NCBI GenBank assembly: GCA_028554795.2
Contig: CM068825.1
Location: 95,228,951 to 95,292,950 of the forward strand
DNA from: Sinohyriopsis cumingii
Lineage: Eukaryota > Mollusca > Bivalvia > Unionida > Unionidae
Direction of reading: 5' to 3'
Length of the DNA: 64,000 bases
Within the stretch, counting starts at the first letter, position 1, and each line of letters begins with the position of its first letter. Shown piece by piece: positions 12,331 to 24,365 of this stretch. Under the pieces are notes generated by a model that saw only the letters and a list, made by a program, of their open reading frames with translations, made no database searches and was not told the DNA's origin. The position numbers were made by a program, and so were the translations under genes.

Positions 12331-12637
12331 TGAATTGGTACATCCCTTTCTGTGTAACAAATGCCATCAACTGGCAGGACTTATCAACAATTGGTACCTG
12401 CCAAGACTTTTTGATAAATCAAATTTTGAAATATATTTTGTGACTTGGTAATTTCGCAAGAAGATTCTCCATGTCCAGCATTGGTTTAGCATCAAACACC
12501 ATCACCTTGATTAACTGACGAAAGTTAATATAGACGTGACCTTCTTTTTTCCTGACAAGGACAACAAGAGATGAATATGGCAAGTTAGACGGTTCAATCA
12601 CGCCCAAGTCTAACATTTTCCCATCCTCTTGATCCAC
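12331..12637 (-). pseudogene. Reverse transcriptase N-terminal fragment
   Basis: The frame MDQEDGKMLDLGVIEPSNLP, then SSLVVLVRKKEG, FRQLIKV and DAKPMLDMENLLAKL is the typical entry of a Ty3/gypsy RT. After a frame break a second piece (WQVPIVDKS, AFVTQKGMYQF) carries the next motif. The catalytic YxDD block and RNase H are absent because the copy ends at the junction near 12330. The reading runs continuously across the TTAA at which the piggyBac element is inserted. Confidence 0.85.
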
Positions 12638-12650
12638 TGTCTCTAGTGCA

Positions 12651-13731
12651 TTAACCCTTTAGCTACAACTACCACATCTAAGCGTCGCCTGTAAATAGCT
12701 CCTGAACCCCACTGACGCATATATGCAGTGTTGATAAGCCTAGTTTACTACCCCAGTGTCGCTTATGTGCATATAGTTCAGCAGTACTCGAAACCCCAGT
12801 GTCGCATCTATGCAGACGTGACTGCTTTGTTAACTAAATGTTGATTGGTTGAAAGTACAGAAGTTTAAATATTTTTGATTATCATAACCAATGAGAGGAC
12901 TGTTTACTCAACATTTTGATACATGTGTGAAAGCTGAGAGGCTAAATTTAGACACTGTCAGGGCTTTTCTGCACCTTACGAAACACGTGTAGTTGAGATA
13001 AACAAAGATGGATTCCAATTCAGATATAAGCAACTTTAAAGGGTTCAGTGCAAGCGATATCAAAGAGTTTAATGGCTTATTCTTAGTAAAAAGAATCAGA
13101 TATTGATATTAGTCCCATTTCAACACCATTTGCAAGTGATTTTTAAATCGGATGATGAGGAGGACATAGTCACACTTGCACAATGGAGTTATGACCTTGC
13201 CGTGTTCAAGGTCAGTGATTTTGATTATCATGTTGGTTCAACAATCAAGCTTGGACTAAGCAATGAGAACGATTTTTTTCTCAAGCTTTTTCCTGAATGT
13301 CTGGTGGAAAAGCTTGTGAAAGAAACAAACAATTATGTCAAGAAAATGGGGGACCAAAAGCAAGACCTGAGGCTGAAATGGTATGAAATCAGTATCATGG
13401 AGATGTGAGCATATTTTGGAATATACATCGGCATTTATGTGTGGATAATGACTGTTTTGAGAGGTATCATTCTCAACTTTGTAATATAAGGTGGAAATAT
13501 ATGAATAACAGACAATATACAAGGTAAGCTGTTTTTTAAATCACTGAAATCCAGCAAAAACTAATGAAATAATGAATAGAAATGTAACTATGTTTTCATT
13601 GTCAGTTTCTGTAGTCAGCCTTGATGATGCTCTAGTATTCAGCCCAGCAACCAGCCCCAGTAGACTCAGTAACTGATATGATAGCACTCAGCAGTAGTGA
13701 AACTGCACATCTGTAGCAGCTAAAGGGTTAA
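12651..13731 (+). mobile_element. piggyBac-type element inserted in the retrotransposon
   Basis: The element (12655-13727, 1073 bp) is bounded by TTAA on both sides and by the inverted ends CCCTTTAGCT / AGCTAAAGGG. TTAA is the hallmark target of piggyBac transposases. Near the left end are three related copies of a subterminal motif (CCCCACTGACGC, CCCCAGTGTCGC twice), probable transposase contacts by analogy. The interior encodes only the N-terminal part of a piggyBac transposase (see 13008). The element is therefore non-autonomous, derived by internal or 3' deletion. Confidence 0.88.
13008..13480 (+). pseudogene. piggyBac transposase N-terminal fragment
   Basis: From an ATG at 13008 the reading begins MDSNSDISNFKGFSASDIKE. 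It changes frame near 13095 and again near 13115, then continues as an acidic SDDEEDIVTLAQW segment and DFDYHVGSTIKLGL, with FLKLFPECLVEKLVKETNNY. The next block (WYEISIMEM, stop, AYFGIYIG) corresponds to the start of the DDE_Tnp_1_7 domain. The catalytic aspartates that should follow are absent. Stops and frameshifts make it a relic. Confidence 0.8.
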
Positions 13732-13888
13732 ATGGAACTGGGTAACCCTTAATCCTATTTGGATCAGATGTACATAGCTTTATTTTTAGCTCTACTAGGG
13801 ATGTGCATCCTCATCTATCAGAATACTTTCCTAGGAGCTCTTTGATCTGTTTAAACTTATGTTTGGGTAACTCTGCACTTACATTCAC

Positions 13889-14539
13889 CTAATCTATCCC
13901 TTCTCTTTCACTATGCAAGGGATATTCCAGTGGAGCATCTATTTCAAGTTCTATCATTACAGCGTCATCTCCGGTAACCAATGAACACACTACATTCAGT
14001 ATCCCTTTCTCTAACGCGTCTTCATGCCTTTCTACAGGTTGTATGCCGATCAAGGGTATTTGGCCTAGGGGAACACGTGAAACCCTTAGACACAGTTTTC
14101 TGACATACGTCACAAGACCGACAAAACTTACTACATCACTATTTACACCAGGCCAGTAGATCTCCGCCAGTACTCTCCTGATTGTCTTTCCCATACCTAG
14201 ATGACCTGCCATGCTAGATTCATGGCTACCCTCAGTAAACGAGACCGGTATTTCTGAGGTACTACTAATTCAAATATTTCTTTCCCCCTTGTTGGTCAAC
14301 TCCCCATGAATTAACCCATTTCTTTTGACAAACTTTGAACTACTCCCTCCTTTACAGCGTTTAATGTAGTTAGACACAATTTTCTCGTTAATTGAACTTG
14401 TGGATGTGTCGCACTCTTGCTCCCAAAGGAATTCGTCACGTGAGATTCCTTTGATTGATTCGGGTATGGTTAATTTCCACTGGGTTTGAGCTCGCATTTC
14501 AACGGCAGGAGTTAAAATCTTCCATAGTCGGATACACAA
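13889..14539 (-). pseudogene. Integrase H2C2 zinc domain and linker, DDE core deleted
   Basis: The left frame holds the spacer before integrase. From about 14212 down comes the integrase HHCC region: MAGHLGMGKTIRRVLAEIYW, PGVNSDVV, then in a frame shifted by one base CRSCDVCQKTVSKG with both cysteines, and VPLGQIPLIG. Directly after this, where the DD(35)E catalytic core should begin, the sequence continues with VERHEDALEKGIL, which belongs to the linker between integrase and RT. The whole catalytic core has thus been lost by deletion. No joined protein is implied; frame breaks are present. Confidence 0.75.
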
Positions 14540-14545
14540 AATCCT

Positions 14546-14731
14546 TCAATGGTACAAATTGTCATCAACTGGATTATCCATACTGAGTGCATCAACTGTT
14601 CTGATTATGAAAGGCATTTCAATCCTGACTCTTGCAACAAGTATGTGATAGATTGTCTGACCAAATAGCATGCAGGAAGTCTCTATCCCCAGCATTTGGT
14701 TATCCTTCATGAGACTACGTTTGATAACCAC
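14546..14731 (-). pseudogene. Protease-region fragment of the Gmr1-like element
   Basis: The frame reads VIKRSLMKDNQMLGIET, with a later PFIIRTVDALSMDNPV. These match the segment that follows the aspartic protease active site in Gmr1-like polyproteins. The D(S/T)G catalytic triplet that should lie just upstream is missing; the sequence jumps from a GQAV-like strand to CTNVVI, pointing to a small deletion. Confidence 0.6.
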
Positions 14732-15268
14732 ATTTGTGCAACTGGGACCGCCTGACCATTAACAGTACCGTTCACTGTTGGTACCTGCATTTCCAGGAAA
14801 ATACATGTACTGAGTAAAGGAATATCTTCATGAATAGATCTATCAGAACCGTTCTTGTTATGTATTGCTATGGCTGCCTTATGTATGGGACCTTTTCTTA
14901 TAGGACAATTTGCTTTTACATGGCCCCATTCGTTACATGCATAGCATTATACATCTTGACATCTTGTTTCTCTACCAGATTTACCTATCTGCTGGTTCCC
15001 CTGGCTCTCTAGGAGGCAAACCCTTAGACTGATTCCCAAACTTATCTATCGAAACCATGTTTTAAGTTCCACTATGTGCTTCAGCAAAACAATCTGCTTG
15101 CTTAGCCATGTCTTGAACATCTGTGAACGCTTTTTCCGCTCAAACTGATGAAGATAACTATATGTGTTATCTTTTTCATCGTCAAAGAAAAGTAATTTTG
15201 GGCCTTTTAATTTAACAGAGGCAAAATATTGTTCTCCTTTTCTAGCGTATGCTAACTCTAATTGTCTT

Positions 15269-15619
15269 TCATACTTTTCTTTGTTTATTTCTTTCTTCTA
15301 ACTCTAAAATCTCTAACCTTGCCTGTTTTTCTAATTCCCTTTCTAATGCCATTCTTTCCTTTTCCAATTCCCTTTTTCTTTCTTTGAATTGTTGTTCCCT
15401 TTCCAATCTTTCCCTTTCTAATACCAATCTTTCCTTTTCCAATTCTCTTATTCTTTCTTTGAGTTGTTGTTCCCTTTCCAATCTTTCCCTTTCTAGTTCC
15501 CTTTTTTTTGCCCGTTCATCCCTTTCTTTTGCTTGCTCTTCTTTTATGAATTTACAATGATTTTCCCCTTCATAACCCAGTTGTTTTCCCAATTCAGCTA
15601 GATCCTTTAGCGAAGTCAT
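15269..15619 (-). pseudogene. Gag-like N-terminal coiled coil of the Gmr1-like element
   Basis: A 116-residue frame opens MTSLKDLAELGKQLGYEGEN and continues as an unbroken charged coiled coil rich in Glu, Arg, Lys and Leu. An internal duplication of about 26 residues repeats the pattern LEREQQ(L/F)KER, then RELEKER, and the DNA below it is an imperfect 78-bp tandem duplication. Similar starts are common in Gag of mollusc gypsy-like elements. Position 3' of the primer-binding site supports the assignment. The plus strand is open here too only because the repeat lacks stops. Confidence 0.75.
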
Positions 15620-15822
15620 GATTGTCTGGTGATAAGATCTAAGTAAAGTGGTTTAGAGGTTGTCAAACTACACTTAACAATCTTAGATATCAAGGCAATA
15701 AAAACTAAACAAATGTGTATTTGTAGGGAACCCCACACCTACTAAAAATTAACTTGTCAGAAAGTCCACAATTTACAGCCTGCCTATGGTTTAAATACAG
15801 TGAAGTTCATTCAATCTAAAGC

Positions 15823-15840
15823 ATCCCACTTCTGACACCA
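15823..15840 (-). other. Retrotransposon primer-binding site
   Basis: The minus strand reads TGGTGTCAGAAGTGGGAT two bases after a CACACA that could close the LTR. This matches the 3' end of a leucine-type tRNA as used by many Ty3/gypsy elements. It fixes the direction (minus) and the inner edge of the 5' LTR near 15843. Confidence 0.75.
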
Positions 15841-16241
15841 AATGTGTGCATATATTGAAAGAAAGTCCGATGAATACACAAAAAAGTGGTTGCTATACGA
15901 CTCCTGCAGTATGATGCAGGACCCTAAAAATATGATACAATTATTGATTACAGCAAAAAAGTTAATTAAATGACTACCACTTCATCAGACCTCTCAGCCA
16001 TAAACATGAATGACGAGTCCCCTGGACACTCAATTCATTATGCATACATTTATGTCATTTCAGAAAACCAATTATCCAGTCAAATACAAGTCTAGTAATG
16101 AGTCTCAACAATAGATATTTTAATTCATTTGGAATGTATACATTTGCAAAAGTTCAGTCTTTTTCCAGAACAGGAAGGAGAATTAAGATCATCATGGTAA
16201 AGCTACTTCTGTCTGGTTGAGCTTGATGAACATCTCCATGA

Positions 16242-16440
16242 ACCATATGTACTTACTTATAAGTCAAGTCAAACTGCAAACAACAAAGATCCTGATCTGC
16301 CATAGCATAATGCATTTGCAGATCAGGTCTATGTTGCTTGTTCTGCTGATTACTCCTAACAAACTACAAAGATCTGAATCTGTCGGCACATTATGTAATG
16401 GCAGATCTGCGTTTATGCAGTTTGCAATTGGATTCATCTT
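16242..16440 (-). mobile_element. Twin-hairpin MITE, copy 3
   Basis: It starts accatatgtacttacttataagtc. The GATCCTGATCTGC-type hairpin comes first and the CAGATCTGCGTTTATGCAGTTTG-type second, so relative to copies 1 and 2 it is inverted. It lies immediately beside the kindlin F2 exon. Confidence 0.85.
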
Positions 16441-16601
16441 CCACTCTAGCTTATTTCCAATTCACTAGAAATGCTTTTTTGTAGAAGAAACAGCATCAAA
16501 AAAGAAAATTTCAAGTTAATATCGACAACAACCTCCAAGATATCTGATCTCAAAATTTCAAACAAAAAAATCAGTTTTATGAGTTAAAGGCATCCAAGTA
16601 C

Positions 16602-16709
16602 CTGAAGCGCTGCAAACATTATCATCTCTTCCTCTGTGCAGTCCAATTCCTCCATCATAATGGCCCATTTGGCCTGCTCATATATCTGGTTAATACGGAT
16701 TGCATCATA
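16602..16709 (-). CDS. FERMT: Kindlin exon: F2 lobe helices
   Basis: A 108-nt, phase 0-0 exon of 36 codons between a TTTCAG acceptor and a CAG/GTACTT donor. It encodes [17 protein letters not shown] followed by an acidic helix with CTEEEM and MFAALQ, nearly unchanged from the vertebrate kindlin sequence. It lies about 30 kb downstream of the previous exon, the largest intron in the window, and about 7.9 kb before the next. It is easy to miss because it is too short to stand out as an ORF; it was found by looking for the continuation of the DLNPK exon on the same strand. Confidence 0.96.
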
Positions 16710-16881
16710 CTGAAATGATATAAAAAAAAATATATAAAAACATGAGAATATTTACCATGATTCCATTACACTCTCAAGATCTTATCACACAACCTCTGAC
16801 AGCAGAATGATCAAGGAGTCGATGTATTCATGATTTGGATACCTTCCTTTGCTTACGAAAACCAAAGAGAATCTACTACTT

Positions 16882-17003
16882 TACATACATGTACTTGCTT
16901 AGGAGTCCAACTGCAAACCTCACATACCCAGATCTGCTGTTGCTTAATGAACCAGCAGATCTGGGTCCATAAAGTTTGCTAGAAATAATCATAATAATGG
17001 CTA
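16882..17003. mobile_element. Twin-hairpin MITE, half copy
   Basis: Only one foldback is kept: ACCCAGATCTGCTG pairs with CAGCAGATCTGGGT around a short loop, preceded by aggagtccaactgcaaac. Confidence 0.75.
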
Positions 17004-18144
17004 ATCAGTTAACAATCATTAAATTTCAACTGATTCCCAACACTTTTAAAACTGAGCACAATTAATGTTTGACCTCTGATACATCTCTAGTCCTTGTTAT
17101 GATATACGATCCATAAAGTATGGAGGCTTTTGCATGTATGTGTGTGTGTTTATGTGTGTGTGTGTTTCCCACATTCTTGCTAACTTCATCATTTCACGAT
17201 ATTTTATATATGTCATGTCCAATGGTTGATTTCAATCAGATTTCACATTTACCCAGAAGTTTTGTAACCTGAATGCATGAAATGGTTTCTACTGAATTCT
17301 TTTCAGCATAGTGACTGCAGCTTAAGTTTTGTAAAAATGTGAAGAAAAAATAAGATGTAATTCCTAAGGCAATAGCACATACTGATAGTGACTACCTAGG
17401 ATTATCAAACATGCTGCAATTAAATTTCTGTCTCTGATGTAACATTTTCCAGCTGTGAAGAACATCTGGCAAAGAAGTGGAAAAAGGCATTTTGCCAGAT
17501 GAAATGTGTATCTGAGAAAAACATAATCTACACAAGCAGTGTGACTATGTCCCTTACATTTCATGTAAACAAGATTATATGATCTGATTATCATGTTAAA
17601 CCATGCACTGCACCACAAACCCTGATATATAGCATATCTTATAGGAGTAGAATTCCATTCATTTTTTTGAAGCTCAACTAACAACTCTCACCAGTACCAA
17701 CCTCCCCCTTCTCATACTTATAATTCTGTTGCAGAGACTTGACATTAAAAAATGTACCAATACTGTCTCTCATTTTTCGTGCACAACTGATAAAAAAGCC
17801 TCTATATCACTCCCTCAATATAATGCTGCCCATAAAATGAAGTACACATCCCAAACATTCTATCATGTTGATTTTACATATTTTACTAAATCCTGCTAAT
17901 AAGTCTTTCTAAAGTTAAGGCATAATTACTATGTACAGTCTATTGATCACAGCTGCAGTCACCCACATCTTCCTGATAATAAACTCAATTAATTAAAACA
18001 AAAAAACTGCTTCAATAGCGGTGGTGAGGTCAGCCCATCAGATGCAAGATAACCTCATTATTATGATGGATCCTGCGTACTTTCAAAACTGCTTAAGATC
18101 TTGATTATATCAATCCATAGTCCAATTTTGATCAAAAACATGTG

Positions 18145-18514
18145 GTCGGAATCCAATTTTGTGTCCAGATTTTATAATTTTAGTCTCAGATCTAAGGCAG
18201 ACTGGTCTGACCTGCACACAGACAGATGAACCTTTGCAAAAATTAGGATAAGATGGGCATTTGGAATAAAGAGTGGTCTCGATACAAAGATGATGGGTCC
18301 GTTAAGCAAAAAAAAGAGAGAACTCCAAATTTTACCCTTCTGTTCATGCATGAGTGAAATAGCCAATGAAAAACAATGTTTCTAACACAACTAGGTATTA
18401 GGTTAATGGAAAATTACTTGGAAGTCAATGTATTAGGATGTATTCAGAAATAGCCCACAAATGTGTTTCCCACTGACATTTCAGGCGAAAAGGACAAAAA
18501 CCTCCATGGGTTAA
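18145..18514. mobile_element. 'CCCCTGG' TTAA MITE, truncated at one end
   Basis: It shares gtgtccagattt, ggcagactggtctg and ctgcacacagacag with the 1956-2470 element in opposite orientation, and ends CCTCCATGGGTTAA. The other terminus is lost. Confidence 0.65.
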
Positions 18515-18994
18515 TGAGTTAAGCTATGAAAAGCTCAGCCAGTCAAATACAAGATTTTACCACACTAATTCTTTACCTTCTGCAAGTACTAAGTGACCTG
18601 GCAACTGGGACTTATCTTCTGCAAGTAATGAGTAACCTGGCAAGTGGGGCTTTAAACCAGTCTGTCTTTTAGCAGCTGTTGCTAGGATGAAGTAGAGAGC
18701 ATCAAATGGATGCCATTCGGAAAGTTACCCTAGGTTAATACTCATACTTTCAACAGTTTTCAACATGAATTTTGTCCCATGCAAAATACATAATTTAAAA
18801 ATTACCTATTTCAATTTTTTTTTACAAACTGGATTGGTGAGTTGGACAAAGATTTTATAAAACTAATTTTCCACTTCCATTTAGTGACAGTGAACCACAG
18901 TTTCATGACCTATTTTATTCCTTTTTTGGAAGAAAAACTTTACCAGTATTACTCAGCACCACCATATTTTATGAAAGATATGTCCTCTCTATAA

Positions 18995-19036
<42 letters not shown>
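18995..19036. repeat. (TA)n microsatellite
   Basis: About eighteen TA units in intron sequence. Confidence 0.95.
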
Positions 19037-19038
<2 letters not shown>

Positions 19039-19799
19039 GCACAATTAAGTTATATGTGACTGATATAACTTGCTGTAAATTTTAATCAAAGCCAATTAGT
19101 AAATGGCACACAAAGACATCTGATACTGAATCATGTTTTCCTAGAAGAGTGTCCAAGAGGATGTAAAAACTGTTGAGAGAAATAGGAAAGATCTAAATGA
19201 GCATCATATCTAATAATGTTACCATGAGCAAAATAAAAAAATGCAGTCTGGCCACAAAATTCAGAAAATCTGGGATCTGTATGTTAAACAATTTTTAAAA
19301 TTCTGTTTTAAAGTCAGAAAATTTATAAGGTGGGTGTTGGGAAAATTACAAGGTCTGCATATTTTGGGTAATAAGGTTAATTCAATTTGGGAGTGGCTCC
19401 GGAGAAAATTATAGTAGGTCTTTACATCTCATTTTGATTAAAAGCCAAAAACCAATGTTTAATGACTTGTAAGCTCACTTGGCCATGAGGTTACTGGCAT
19501 ACATCAGAAACACACAGACATGACCTGTTTGGAATTTCAACACAATAAAGGTTCAAATTCATTCCAACATCACATGTTACAGATATTATAAGCTGATAGA
19601 GTTTTTCCTTTTTTTAATGATATTTTTATTTTAAATATATTCTTAAGCTTTACATTATGGATTATTCAATTTAATCCCCAAAATGTACTAGTTTGCTAAT
19701 CTGTATAACTTGTTCTATTAAAATTCGTGAAATGTCAAATCTAAAATTAATTTTTTTAAGTTTAAAATTGTTTTCCAAGAGGGAGAACTCTTGTCACAA

Positions 19800-20440
19800 T
19801 CCAAAACCAGCAATTCTCAACAGACCTAATCATGGATTAATTCCCTTGATTTAATATGCAAATTGCTATTTTGGCCTCCTAATTCATGCAAGGTATACCA
19901 ATCAGATGCAAAATTACCTCATTAATATGCTTGGGTCTAACTAATTATCAAACCAATCCATGATCATTATGATATAAGCTCCTAAAAAATATATCAGAAA
20001 TATGGCTTCCAGAGTGGTAACAAGCTCAGCCAATTAGATGCAAGATCACCTAATTATTATGTGCCTCTCATTGAATTATCCAAGATCTTAAGCATATATT
20101 CCAAGTCTGAGCACTGTAAAATCAGATCAGAAATACATCCTCCAGAGTGGTAACAATCTCAGCCAATCAGATGCATAATCTCTTCATTACTGTATGAATC
20201 ATGCTCATTACTGAACTTGTTCAAGACATTAATGATATAAGCTTATATTCCAAGTTTTATCATAATTGGACATGGTCTCCAGAGTATAAACAAGGTTAAC
20301 CAATTACCTCATTAATATGTATAGATCTCACTGATTATCAATCTTTTCTGAAATTCTGATGATACTAACCCACATTCTAAGTTTGATTGATATCAAATCT
20401 GAAAAATATGAACTCCAGTATGTAAACAAGCAATTACTGA
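19800..20440. repeat. ~160-bp intronic tandem repeat array (R160)
   Basis: About four diverged units, each carrying tccagagtggtaacaagctc, agccaatcagatgcaagat, cctcattaatatg and a 'ccaagatctt..atataagc..attccaagttt' block. The same family forms the larger array at 47400-48590 and pieces at 17880-18130 and 48890-49010. Confidence 0.75.
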
Positions 20441-20454
20441 TGAACAGTTGCATG

Positions 20455-20655
20455 AGGCACAACATTACGGTATGGTGTTTTATGGTGCAGTAACACAAAT
20501 AGGTTATCTGAGAGGGGAGGCAATCTGAGTAAAAATGTGTCCCATGGGCACACTGTAGTAGCTGACCCAGCTAATGCTATCACAAGATTTGAAAGTGCAC
20601 CTATTTGGTCATGGGTCAAGCCCACTAACCATTCAGCCAATGTGGTGCTATGATG
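20455..20655 (-). mobile_element. Possible tRNA-derived SINE (SINE-D)
   Basis: The minus strand reads TTGGCTGAATGGTTAGTGGG, like a tRNA A-box region, followed some 45 bp on by a weak B-box-like TTTCAAATC. There is no clear tail or target duplication. Low confidence. Confidence 0.35.
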
Positions 20656-21442
20656 GATGATGGAAGATGCAGGAAAGACATGGGGTTATACAATAAGCAC
20701 ACCTGGCTGTTACGGTCAGGCAACATGTAAAGTGTGTAACAAATGACAAAAAAATGACAGTATCAAATAGAACAACAGAAACATACAGATATGGCAGACT
20801 GATGAGTCTTTGAAAACAAACTTATTCACTACCTGAAAAAACTTTGAGGTCACATTATAACACTAATACGTTTGACAAACTTTTATTATTGCCAAAAGAA
20901 ACAATTTTTTTTTCTTCTTTAAAGACAGAAACAAACAGTGCAGGGCTTGCAACTAGCTGCGAATTATGTTCATCAAAGATATATAAAAAAAAAAACCAAT
21001 ACTGTTTCATGATGGTTAAAATGTCATATACAGTTCGACTCTTTCAGTTTTTAACAGAATTTTCAATGCAAAACTTTTAGCCGTTTTATGTTTCTTATAG
21101 GCAATAAACTACAGCATGCAACATAGACTATGTTTCTAACAGACAGTTCCTAAGCCTGCAGCTAAACAATAATGATACAGAAGAATAATGGCCTACAATG
21201 GAACAAGGACATGTGTCTGATTGACAGACAAACAACAATTTGTAGTTTGTCTAGAGTTATGCAACAGATGCTTCCCTGATGAGGGATGTCAGCATAAAAT
21301 TAAGCATAACAACACCCAAACCTGTCAAAATAACAAGCTAGCAGATGGGAGGGGTCAACCCCCTGAGAGAACAGATGTACAACTAATTGAAGACCTTGAC
21401 ATTGATTAGCAAACTGCTGCATGTTTTTACAGCTGTATTACT

Positions 21443-21664
21443 GGTACCAGCTTTACCCACAAGTCAAAGCCAACTGTAATCTACATAGATACAAATCTAC
21501 CTTCACATAATGCAAGAACAGAACTGGATCTTTGCAGATCATTAGGAATGACCAGTAGAACAAACAACATTGATCCTGATCTGCTGGTGCATTATGCAAT
21601 AACTGATCAGCATCCATGTGGCTTGCAATTAAATTTGACTTTTAAGTGAGAACAGATGGTAATT
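21443..21664 (+). mobile_element. Twin-hairpin MITE, copy 4 (diverged)
   Basis: The left hairpin is heavily decayed. The right one keeps TGATCCTGATCTGCTGGTGC, the cattatgcaat loop and a matching arm, then a gacttttaagtgagaacagatggta terminus. Confidence 0.65.
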
Positions 21665-22140
21665 AAGCTATCCAACAGATTACTCATTCTGAAGGGACAA
21701 GACAACTGATCTATGCCCTTGTCAAAAATGATTTATAACAAAAAATGGATCTCACTGAAAATAAAAACTCGATAAGCTTATTTAAATGTACATCAATATC
21801 ATAAAAGATAAAAAATACTGTAATCTGCATTTGGTTCAATAATAGTTTCAACAACAAATCCCTACCACTGAAAGGATTTACTAAATATGCCAAAATAAAT
21901 CACTTGACAATCCCTTGCTGTGATCTACAGCCTCACTTACTGCAAATTTCTGTATATATTTGCTGAGAATCATCTTCCAGCAAAGCCCTGGGATGTAGAG
22001 ATTGATTTTTTAAGTACAATTGCAGCAGTTAATAATAAGAGAACATGCTGCCATAAATCTTTCTGAAAGAGACATGCCCAGCAATTGTACAAGCTATTCT
22101 GAATTGAAGCATATTGGCACCAATTTTCAAAGTGAGAATA

Positions 22141-22349
<209 letters not shown>

Positions 22350-22370
22350 TTTTTGTTTGAGCTATCTTGA

Positions 22371-22620
22371 GGGACCCCGAGTGGCAGAGTGGTCTAAAGC
22401 GCTCACCATTACGGATCACTGCCATCTCACCTCTATCTGTGTGGGTTCGAGTCTCAGGCCAGGCTAATGTGGGTATGTGAGAAATCTTGCCAATAGCTTC
22501 TCATGGGTAGGTGGTTCTTCCTGGGGTTTTCCAGGGTTCTTCCTCCACCAGTTATATTGGCTGCCATGTATAGCCTATATTGCACTGAAAAATGGCATTA
22601 AACCCTACTACAAGAACAAC
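22371..22620 (+). mobile_element. SINE-A copy 2
   Basis: A tRNA-like head (A box TGGCAGAGTGG, B box GGTTCGAGTCT), the family body and aatggcattaaaccc near the end, with a decayed (AAC)n-type tail. No target duplication could be seen; its 5' end abuts the TA microsatellite. Confidence 0.9.
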
Positions 22621-24174
22621 ATCGACAAACTACCTGGAACATGATGCTCCCACAACAGTGCTAAAATTCAGCTAAATACAAAACATGACCAAGGTTTAAC
22701 AGACAGACTGATGGACAGATAAGGCAACACTGAATGCCCTACCTGGTGCTAAAGCATAAAAAAGCAACAAGTTAAAAAGATATCTAAAGAATGAAATTAT
22801 GAATGTGATTTTTTTCTTTCTTTTCTTTTAATTATAACAGACAATTTTCTAGGATACCACCTATTAAGGTCAAGGTGCCAGACAGCATTTTCAATGGTAA
22901 CTGTCAAGTTAAAGTAGTTAATTCTAAACTGAAATAAATTTGTATTTATCTCTTCACTCATTCCAATAACTTTTCTCTGAAAAATTTCAATCATCATCGT
23001 CACAATGTCAACACTCTTCTTTAGCAATTTAAATTGTAAAGAAAGCCAGTTCCAAGATAATTGATTTTGCAACATTTTCAATTTACTTGAGCCACTATTA
23101 GTCACACTGTAATGTAATACAAGGATTACTTCTCAATTTTAATGAAATAACAGTGACATGTTCGGTTTATAAATCATAATTTCAACCCAGTATTGCCTAT
23201 ATTATGCTGAGAAAATGGGAACCAATGGCCCATCCCATGGACACACCAAGGCAGCCAACTTATGGGCCATCCTTGGCTGGTGTCTAAAACCTGCAACCCA
23301 ACCCTTGGATTACCAGTCCAATGGTATATTTTAGGAATATACACTTTATAAGCTATAATGATGTGGGAGTTTTATTATCCACAGAATATTAAAAGAAATT
23401 ATTAAGTTAATACTAGCTGAAATATTTATACAGCTTGATGCAGAGGGCTGCAATGTTATCTGGTCACTAAATCACTATTTTTGGTTGCTTCATAATTACT
23501 GTTTTCATTTTTGTTATATTAAATTTCATGATATCACATTTACTTTCATCTTCATTGTACATAATTTTAGCATCTTTATGTTTTGTATTTGTTGTACTTA
23601 ATTATACATATTTGGAATGCCTCATCTTCCTACATTTTTGTGCAATTCAAATTTACAACTGTCAAACTTCACCTTTTCTTGTCACTACATAGCCACTTTT
23701 GTGCTGAGGTGACACAAGACACTACAACAAGCACACATAATTAAACTTGCACTTCTGACTGACATTTTTCCTAGTACATTATGTAACATATATCATACCA
23801 TTCTTTATGAAGTCAAACTGACCAAGTCATAGTGAGAGATATTGTGTTGTGGTAAATAAATTTGGTTTAATGTTAGACAGATCTTGTGTTATTTTCAGTA
23901 AATCTTGTGTAGTGTTCGATCTTGTGTTTTGTTAAATCTTCAAGTGTGGAAGAACATTAAGATCCAAATTACAAACCTTCAAAAATACTTTCGCAAAGGA
24001 TATTATTATCTACTGCAAATGTTATGTGGCAAACATTATCCACAAATACTTTAATAAATGCACATCTTTTGGTCAAACCTTTTATAAAATTATCCACTGC
24101 TACGTGCAGGTGTCTCAATCGAGCATACGTTGCAGGACAGCAATGGCTTCCTTGGCACACACTTTGTGTAAGAT

Positions 24175-24365
24175 TTGGCCTCCTAGCATGGATTGTGGTA
24201 AGGAGGTGGTTTCCCAGCATGCATAGTGGAAAGTAAGTGGTTTCCCAACATGCATGGTGGGAGGAAGGTGGCTTTCTAGCATGCATTGTGTTGGGAGGTG
24301 GATTCCAAGAATGCACTGTAGGAGGGAGGTGGCTTCCTAGTATGCAGTGTAGGAAGGAAGGTGAT
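24175..24365. repeat. ~37-bp degenerate minisatellite
   Basis: About five units containing aggaggtgg, tttccyagcatgcat and gtggga. Units differ by small indels. Confidence 0.8.

Larger units (their letters stand above)
12302..16150 (-). mobile_element. Ty3/gypsy remnant, Gmr1-like (integrase before RT)
   Basis: On the minus strand, in transcriptional order, there is a putative LTR end (..CACACA at 15843), a primer-binding site, a Gag-like coiled coil, a protease-like segment, an integrase zinc-binding domain, a linker, and the start of a reverse transcriptase. Integrase therefore precedes RT, the reverse of usual Ty3/gypsy order and diagnostic of the Gmr1-like group described in deuterostomes and later other animals. 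The copy is dead: the integrase DDE core is deleted, protease is damaged, RT is cut after its second motif, a piggyBac relic sits at 12655-13727, and no second LTR was found. The upper limit of the LTR is not resolved. Confidence 0.82.

Noticed and set aside
15249-15560. Plus-strand Ser/Leu-rich ORF of 103 codons
   Set aside because: It is the antisense of the Gag-like coiled coil of the retrotransposon; its composition simply mirrors Glu/Arg/Leu codons.
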